A program made the position numbers and the translations under genes. The notes under the pieces were generated by a model. That model saw only the letters and a list, made by a program, of their open reading frames with translations. It did not search any database and was not told the origin of the DNA. A stretch of 64,000 nucleotides of DNA. Origin: Sphingomonas caseinilytica. Lineage in GTDB: Bacteria; Pseudomonadota; Alphaproteobacteria; Sphingomonadales; Sphingomonadaceae. This document shows, in pieces, positions 59,100 to 64,000 of the stretch; within the stretch, counting starts at the first letter, position 1, and each line of letters begins with the position of its first letter. The stretch lies in NCBI RefSeq assembly GCF_023516455.1, contig NZ_JAMGBA010000002.1, forward strand, positions 706,501-770,500, read 5' to 3'.

Positions 59100-59170
59100 G
59101 GGCGACTGGATTCGAACCAGCGACCCCCACACCCCCAGTGTGATGCGCTACCAGGCTGCGCTACGCCCCG
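59094..59170 (-). tRNA. tRNA-Pro (anticodon GGG)
   Basis: 77 nt with encoded CCA. Acceptor arms CGGGGCG/CGCCCCG, D arm GCGC-AGCCTGGTA-GCGC, anticodon stem TCACA/TGTGG, loop CTGGGGG and T arm with GGTTCGAATCC. Read leftward from 59170. Confidence 0.97.
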
Positions 59171-59321
59171 ACCGATCACATGACCCTAGGGCATGTGAGA
59201 GCGGCGCATCTAGGGCGATGCGCATCGCTTGGCAAGGCGGCCCGCGGCGTGATAGGCGGCGCGCCACATCCTGCGCTTGGGGCTCTCCCGGCGCCCTTTC
59301 GATGAAGAGATTCCCGGGGTC

Positions 59322-59654
59322 ATGAACGATATTTCCATTCTCGCCGCAGCGGCCGCTCCTTCGGCTGGCGCAAGCTTCTTCGTCCAGACCATTCCGTTGG
59401 TCCTGGTCTTCGTCATTTTCTGGTTCCTTCTGATCCGCCCGCAACAAAAGCGGATGAAGGAACATCAGGCGCAGATCGCAGCCGTGAAGAAGGGCGACCG
59501 GGTCGTCACCGGCGGCGGCCTACTGGGCAAGGTTACCAAGGTCTCGGACTCCGAAGTCGAGGTCGAGCTTGGCCAGGGAATTCGCGTGACCGCCGTGAAA
59601 TCGACACTGACCCAGGTCGTCGATCCAGCGTCCGCCAAACCGGCCAACGACTAG
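59322..59654 (+). CDS. yajC: Preprotein translocase subunit YajC
   Basis: 110 residues. N-terminal segment MNDISILAAAAAPSAGASFF, one transmembrane helix (TIPLVLVFVIFWFLLIRPQQ) with the family RPQQKRMKEH, then a beta-domain KKGDRVVTGGGLLGKVTKV. Accessory to SecDF. Start ATG 59322 (the upstream in-frame start lacks support). It starts the yajC-secD-secF operon. Confidence 0.96.
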   Translation: MNDISILAAAAAPSAGASFFVQTIPLVLVFVIFWFLLIRPQQKRMKEHQAQIAAVKKGDRVVTGGGLLGKVTKVSDSEVEVELGQGIRVTAVKSTLTQVVDPASAKPAND

Positions 59655-59667
59655 GGGTTCCGCTTCA

Positions 59668-61260
59668 ATGCTCGATTTCCCCCGCTGGAAGGTCTGGGCT
59701 GTCACGCTCACCATCCTTGCCGGCATCTTGCTGGCAATCCCGAGCCTGCTTCCCAAGGACCAGGTCGAACGCTGGCCGGCGTGGCTTCCGAGCGCGCGCA
59801 TCAACCTTGGTCTCGATATCGCCGGCGGTAGCCAGCTGCTGCTGGAAGCCGACATTGCCGACGCCGGCAAGCAGCGGCTTCAGGCGATGGAAGAGACGGT
59901 CACGACCGAACTTCGCCGCGGCGAGCCGCGCATCGACATCGGCGACGTTTCGACCACCGGCGGACGGCTGAGCTTCATCGTCCGCGACCCGACCCAGTTG
60001 GATGCGGCAGTAGAACGGCTTCGCGCGCTGACCCAGCCGGTTGCACTGACTGGAAAGCGGGATTGGGACGTGACCGTCGTCGATTCGACCCGAATCGTCC
60101 TGACGCCGACCGAGGCCGGTGCGAAACAGGCCCTGAAGGACAGCCTTACGGTTGCCCGCGACGTGGTCCGCCGTCGGATCGATCCGGGCGGAACCAAGGA
60201 AATCACGGTCATCAATCAGGGCGATCGCCGCATCTTCGTCCAGGTACCGGGCGTCGAGGATCCGGAAGCGCTGAAGCTGCTGATCGGCCAGACCGCGCGC
60301 CTCGAATTCAAGCTGGTCGACCTCAACGCCGACCCGAATCAGGTCGCGCAGGGCCGCGCTCCTCCGGGCAGCCAGGTCCTGCCGATGGCCGATGGCACGG
60401 GCGGCATCGCCGTACAGCGCCGCGTCATGGTCTCCGGTGAGCAGCTGGTCGATGCCAAGCAGGGTTTCGACCAGAATGGCCGCGCCGTGGTCGACATCAC
60501 CTTCAACGCCGCCGGTGCGCGCCGCTTCGGCCGCGTCACTCAGGAGAACGTCAACAAGCCGTTCGCGATCATCCTCGACGACAAGGTGCTCTCGGCGCCG
60601 AACATCAACGAGCCGATCCTCGGCGGAAAGGCGCAGATCAGCGGTAACTTCACCGTGGAGACCGCCAACCAGCTGGCAGTCAGCCTGGCTTCCGGCAAGC
60701 TCCCGGTGAAATTGAACGTCATCGAAGAGCGCACCGTCAGCGCCGAGCTGGGCAAGGACTCGATCGAGGCCGGCACTATCGCTTCGGTCTTCGCGACCCT
60801 TTCGGTGATCGGCCTGATGATCATCACCTATGGCCGGTTCGGCGTCTATGCGTCGATCGCGCTGCTGGTGAACGCATTCATGATCCTTGGCATCATGGCG
60901 GTGTTCAACGCCACGCTGACCTTGCCCGGTATAGCGGGCTTCGTCCTCACGATCGGTGCGGCGGTCGACGCTAACGTGCTGATCAATGAGCGTATCAGGG
61001 AAGAGCTGAGACGCGGGCGAAAGATGCTCGACGCGCTGGAAACGGGCTACAAGGAAGCCTCGACCGCGATCTTCGACGCCAACATCACCAACACCATCGC
61101 CGCCGCGCTGATGATGTATTTCGGGTCCGGGCCGATCCGCGGTTTCGCGGTGGTCCTCCTGATCGGCATCATCACCTCGGTGTTCACCGCGGTCAATTTC
61201 ACCCGGATGCTGGTTTCGATTTGGATCAAGTCCAAGCGGCCACGCGCGATCAATATCTGA
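59668..61260 (+). CDS. secD: Protein translocase subunit SecD
   Basis: 530 residues. First helix (VWAVTLTILAGILLAIPSLL), large periplasmic domain with GLDIAGGSQLLLEAD, and a C-terminal five-helix RND block (TIASVFATLSVIGLMIITYG, GIMAVFNATLTLPGIAGFVLTIG with AAVDANVLINERIREEL carrying the charged proton-relay residues). 14 nt after yajC. Uses the proton gradient to help protein export. Confidence 0.98.
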   Translation: MLDFPRWKVWAVTLTILAGILLAIPSLLPKDQVERWPAWLPSARINLGLDIAGGSQLLLEADIADAGKQRLQAMEETVTTELRRGEPRIDIGDVSTTGGRLSFIVRDPTQLDAAVERLRALTQPVALTGKRDWDVTVVDSTRIVLTPTEAGAKQALKDSLTVARDVVRRRIDPGGTKEITVINQGDRRIFVQVPGVEDPEALKLLIGQTARLEFKLVDLNADPNQVAQGRAPPGSQVLPMADGTGGIAVQRRVMVSGEQLVDAKQGFDQNGRAVVDITFNAAGARRFGRVTQENVNKPFAIILDDKVLSAPNINEPILGGKAQISGNFTVETANQLAVSLASGKLPVKLNVIEERTVSAELGKDSIEAGTIASVFATLSVIGLMIITYGRFGVYASIALLVNAFMILGIMAVFNATLTLPGIAGFVLTIGAAVDANVLINERIREELRRGRKMLDALETGYKEASTAIFDANITNTIAAALMMYFGSGPIRGFAVVLLIGIITSVFTAVNFTRMLVSIWIKSKRPRAINI

Positions 61261-61275
61261 CGGGATTCAGGGCAA

Positions 61276-62229
61276 ATGAAACTTCTCAAGCTGGTTCCCG
61301 ACAACACCAACTTCGACTTCATGAAGTGGCGGAACGTCGCCCTTGTTCTGTCGATCATCGTGACAGCTGCAAGCATCGCGCTCACCGCTTATCGTGGCCT
61401 CAACCTGGGCATCGACTTCGTCGGCGGTCAGGTGGTTCGCGCCACTTTCGCTCAGTCGGTCAGCATCGAGGACCTGCGCACTAAGGTCGAAGGGCTGAAC
61501 GTTGGCGAGGCCAGCATCCAGGAATTCGGCGACAACCGGACCTATCAGATCCGCCTGCCCAGGCCCGAGGGTCCTGAAGCGGCCGCCAACCAGGTGGTGA
61601 CCGCCGTTCGCGGCATGATCGAGCAGCAATATCCGGGCGCCAAGGTAACGGCAGGCGAATCAGTATCCGGCAAGGTCAGCGGCGAGCTGGCATGGGACGG
61701 CGCGCTGGCGATCGGCTTCGCCATGCTTGGCATCGCCATCTACATCTGGTTTAGGTTCGAATGGCAGTTCGGCGTCGGTGCCCTGGTCACACTGTTCCAC
61801 GACGTGGCGATGGTGCTCGGCTTCTTCTCGCTGACGCAGCTTCAGGTCGACCTCAACATCGTCGCGGCCTTCCTCGCGATCGTCGGCTATTCGTTGAACG
61901 ATACGGTCGTCATCTACGACCGGATCCGAGAGAATATGCGCAAGTACCGCAAGATGGAGATCGTCTCGCTCCTCAACTTCTCGTTGAACGAGACGCTCTC
62001 GCGCACGATCGTCACCTCGCTGTCGATCATGCTGGCGCTTGCGGTTCTGCTGCTCCTTGGCCCGGACGTGCTGTTTGGCCTGACCCTCGCGATCCTGCTC
62101 GGCACCTTCATCGGCACCTATTCGTCGATCTATATTTCGGCGCCGGCGCTGGTCTGGATGGGCCTCAAGAGCGACAGTTTCATTCGCGGCGAGGAAGAGG
62201 AAGATCCGACGGTCGCGCCAGCCCGATAA
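61276..62229 (+). CDS. secF: Protein translocase subunit SecF
   Basis: 317 residues. FVGGQVVRATFAQSVSI in the periplasmic loop, and the SecF RND block SLNDTVVIYDRIRENMRKYRK with SLNETLSRTIVTSLSIML. A C-terminal acidic tail. 16 nt after secD, so co-transcribed. Confidence 0.98.
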   Translation: MKLLKLVPDNTNFDFMKWRNVALVLSIIVTAASIALTAYRGLNLGIDFVGGQVVRATFAQSVSIEDLRTKVEGLNVGEASIQEFGDNRTYQIRLPRPEGPEAAANQVVTAVRGMIEQQYPGAKVTAGESVSGKVSGELAWDGALAIGFAMLGIAIYIWFRFEWQFGVGALVTLFHDVAMVLGFFSLTQLQVDLNIVAAFLAIVGYSLNDTVVIYDRIRENMRKYRKMEIVSLLNFSLNETLSRTIVTSLSIMLALAVLLLLGPDVLFGLTLAILLGTFIGTYSSIYISAPALVWMGLKSDSFIRGEEEEDPTVAPAR

Positions 62230-62295
62230 GGGAAGGCGTTCAGTTTGGTGAAAGCCCGCTTGGCCTTGTGTGCAGCCCGCGCTAGGAAAGTCCCC

Positions 62296-63096
62296 ATGGT
62301 GAACAAGACCCGTATCGCGGCACTGTTGCTGCTGCCCGTAATCATCCTCCCCGTTGCCGCTTGCGCTGGCAACAAGGCGAAGACCGACACGGCTTACGTC
62401 GCGCGCGACGTGAACACGCTGTACAGCGAGGCCAAGGAGCGGCTCGACCGCGGTCGCTACGAAGAGGCGGCAATCTTCTTCGACGAGGTGGAACGGCAGC
62501 ATCCCTATTCGGTCTGGGCCCGCCGCGCCCAGCTGATGAGCGCTTTCTCCTATTACATGGCGCAGAAATATACGGAATCGATCAGCTCGGCGACGCGCTT
62601 CCTCACCATCCATCCCGGCAACAAGGATGCGCCCTACGCCAACTACCTCATCGCGATGAGCTATTATCAGCAGATCGAGGATGTGACCCGCGACCAGAAG
62701 ATCACGCAGCAGGCATCGGACTCGTTCAACGAACTGATCCGACGCTACCCGCAAAGCCGCTACGCTTCCGACGCGCGGTTGAAGCTCGATCTCATCAATG
62801 ACCATCTCGCCGGCAAGGAGATGGAGGTCGGACGCTTCTATCAGCGGCAGGGCAATTGGCTGGCCGCGTCGACCCGCTTCCGCGAGGTGGTCGACAAATA
62901 TCAGACCACGACCCACACGCCCGAAGCACTGGAGCGCCTGGTCGAATCCTACCTGAACCTCGGCCTGCCCGAGGAAGCCCATAAGGCGGCTGCCGTGCTC
63001 GGCGCCAACTATCCGGGCAGCAAATGGTACCACCGCAGCTATGAGCTGATCCAACGGCATGCGCCGTCGGCGGTCGCTGCCCAGCCGACAAGCTAA
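62296..63096 (+). CDS. bamD: Outer membrane protein assembly factor BamD
   Basis: 266 residues; lipobox PVAACAGNK after MVNKTRIAALLLLPVIILP. TPR-like repeats (NTLYSEAKERLDRGRYEEAA, VWARRAQLMSAFSYYMAQKY, YANYLIAMSYYQQIEDVTRD, YASDARLKLDLINDHLAGKE). Start ATG 62296 with GGAAAG upstream. Part of the BAM complex. Follows secF, separated by 66 nt. Confidence 0.96.
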   Translation: MVNKTRIAALLLLPVIILPVAACAGNKAKTDTAYVARDVNTLYSEAKERLDRGRYEEAAIFFDEVERQHPYSVWARRAQLMSAFSYYMAQKYTESISSATRFLTIHPGNKDAPYANYLIAMSYYQQIEDVTRDQKITQQASDSFNELIRRYPQSRYASDARLKLDLINDHLAGKEMEVGRFYQRQGNWLAASTRFREVVDKYQTTTHTPEALERLVESYLNLGLPEEAHKAAAVLGANYPGSKWYHRSYELIQRHAPSAVAAQPTS

Positions 63097-63113
63097 GCCG
63101 GGGTTTCGGCGGC

Positions 63114-64000
63114 GTGCTGAGGCAGCTGTCGATCCGCGATGTGGTCCTGATCGACCGGCTCGACCTGGAGTTCGAGCCGGGGCTTGGCGTGCTGACCGGC
63201 GAAACCGGAGCCGGCAAATCGATCCTCCTCGATAGCCTGGGCCTTGCGCTCGGCGTTCGTGCCGATACGGGCCTTGTCCGGCAGGGAGAGCAGCAGGCCA
63301 GCGTTGCCGCCGAATTCGACCTTCCTTCCGACCATCCCGCCTTCGCCCTGTTGGCAGAGCAGGGCATCGAAAGCGAAGCAGGCGAGCCTTTGCTGGTTCG
63401 CCGTACCCTCAAGTCCGACGGCGGCAGCCGCGCCTTCGCGGGAGGAGCCGGCGTTTCCGCATCACTGCTTCGCGACATTGCCAACGGCCTGGTGGAAATC
63501 CACGGCCAGCATGACGATCGCGGGTTGCTCAATCCGCGCGGCCATCGGGCCTTGCTCGATGCTTTCGGGCGGATCGATCCGCGCGACGTCGAGACGGCGT
63601 GGAGCGAAGTCGACCGGCTGGAATCCGAACTGGCCGAAGCGCGGGAAGCCGCTGCAGCGGCGGAACGGGATCGTGAATGGCTCGAACATGCCGCCAAGGA
63701 AATCGCAGCTTTGGCGCCCGAGCCTGGCGAAGAGACCATGCTTTCGGAGCAGCGGGCCGCAATGCAGGCGGGGGCACGGGCAGGCGAGACGCTGACCGGG
63801 CTCGACGAACTGCTTGGCGGGTCGGAAGGCGCGCTCACCCTGTTGCGAACCGCTGCGAGGCGGATCGAGCGGGGCGCGGCGGAGCATGAGCTGCTTGCCG
63901 AGGCGCTGGCTAGCCTCGACCGGGCGCTGATCGAGGCGAGCGAGGCGGAGGACCGGATCGCCCGTGCCGCCGAAGCATTGGCGTTCGACCCCGCTCGGCT
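63114..64000 (+). CDS. recN: DNA repair ATPase RecN (N-terminal part, cut by window edge)
   Basis: GTG start 63114, no stop before the edge. SMC-like N-terminus: VLRQLSIRDVVLIDRLDLEF, Walker A TGETGAGKSILLDSLGLALG, then VEIHGQHDDRGLLNPRGHRA and a long coiled coil (EAREAAAAAERDREWLEHAAKE). Aligns chromosomes for double-strand break repair. 17 nt after bamD. Confidence 0.95.
   Translation, partial: MLRQLSIRDVVLIDRLDLEFEPGLGVLTGETGAGKSILLDSLGLALGVRADTGLVRQGEQQASVAAEFDLPSDHPAFALLAEQGIESEAGEPLLVRRTLKSDGGSRAFAGGAGVSASLLRDIANGLVEIHGQHDDRGLLNPRGHRALLDAFGRIDPRDVETAWSEVDRLESELAEAREAAAAAERDREWLEHAAKEIAALAPEPGEETMLSEQRAAMQAGARAGETLTGLDELLGGSEGALTLLRTAARRIERGAAEHELLAEALASLDRALIEASEAEDRIARAAEALAFDPAR

Noticed and set aside
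58862-59179. ORFs running through the tRNA-Pro and its hairpin
   Set aside because: They read tRNA sequence (motifs such as GWFESSR/WIRTSD), a common false gene call.
61660-63060. 466-codon ORF on the minus strand
   Set aside because: Antisense to secF and bamD, both unmistakable.

Overview
The window is GC-rich, gene-dense bacterial chromosome that looks alphaproteobacterial, most likely Sphingomonadales. Evidence: an SecDF-YajC, bamD, recN block; encoded-CCA tRNAs; an EcfG-type promoter; NrdR-controlled class Ia ribonucleotide reductase; a gene-transfer-agent type lysis pair; and several families of dispersed palindromic repeats typical of this group. The order assignment is inference. No insertion sequence, CRISPR array, rRNA or replication origin was seen.

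Layout. 1-9.9 kb: threonine aldolase (cut by the window edge), tRNA-Thr, a cupin, a divergent pair of peptidases (M24B aminopeptidase P and S9 oligopeptidase B, the latter coupled to an M1-like secreted metalloprotein), an exported hydrolase, a DksA/TraR protein and small exported proteins. 10-16 kb: accessory stretch with a duplicated 22-residue microprotein gene, DUF2200, RidA, small proteins, a thermonuclease plus a truncated duplicate, and two genes of visibly lower GC (DUF2971 and DUF4145). 16-20.2 kb: nrdA, four coupled small membrane proteins and nrdB behind two NrdR boxes. 20.3-33 kb: a LytTR/LytS-type two-component pair, exported hydrolases and peptidases, DUF3617 lipoproteins, a CPBP protease, a SYLF protein, a MASE4 histidine kinase, DUF2501 and a glycine-rich protein. 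33-36 kb: repeat-rich, small genes, HNH nuclease. 36-45 kb: GGDEF-EAL protein, DUF2975/XRE pair with a palindromic operator candidate, GrpB, uvrB, a toxin-antitoxin module. 44-52 kb: L,D-transpeptidase, S10 peptidase, autotransporter esterase, M20 peptidase. 52.5-53.6 kb: endolysin and holin of gene-transfer-agent type. 53.7-64 kb: phospholipase D, hslV, a D-amino-acid-oxidase-like gene, hslU, DUF2459, tRNA-Pro, yajC-secD-secF, bamD and the start of recN.

Themes. The cell appears to invest in extracytoplasmic peptide hydrolysis (M24B, S9, M1-like, M28, S10, M20 and others). Observations that most deserve a second look: the twin 22-codon genes, whose two copies differ mainly at silent positions; a D-amino-acid-oxidase-like protein whose C-terminal motif block sits in front of its Rossmann motif (circular permutation) and which splits hslV from hslU; a lipoprotein signal peptide encoded by one half of a dispersed palindromic repeat; the stranded lysis pair; and the block of small membrane genes inside the nrd locus.
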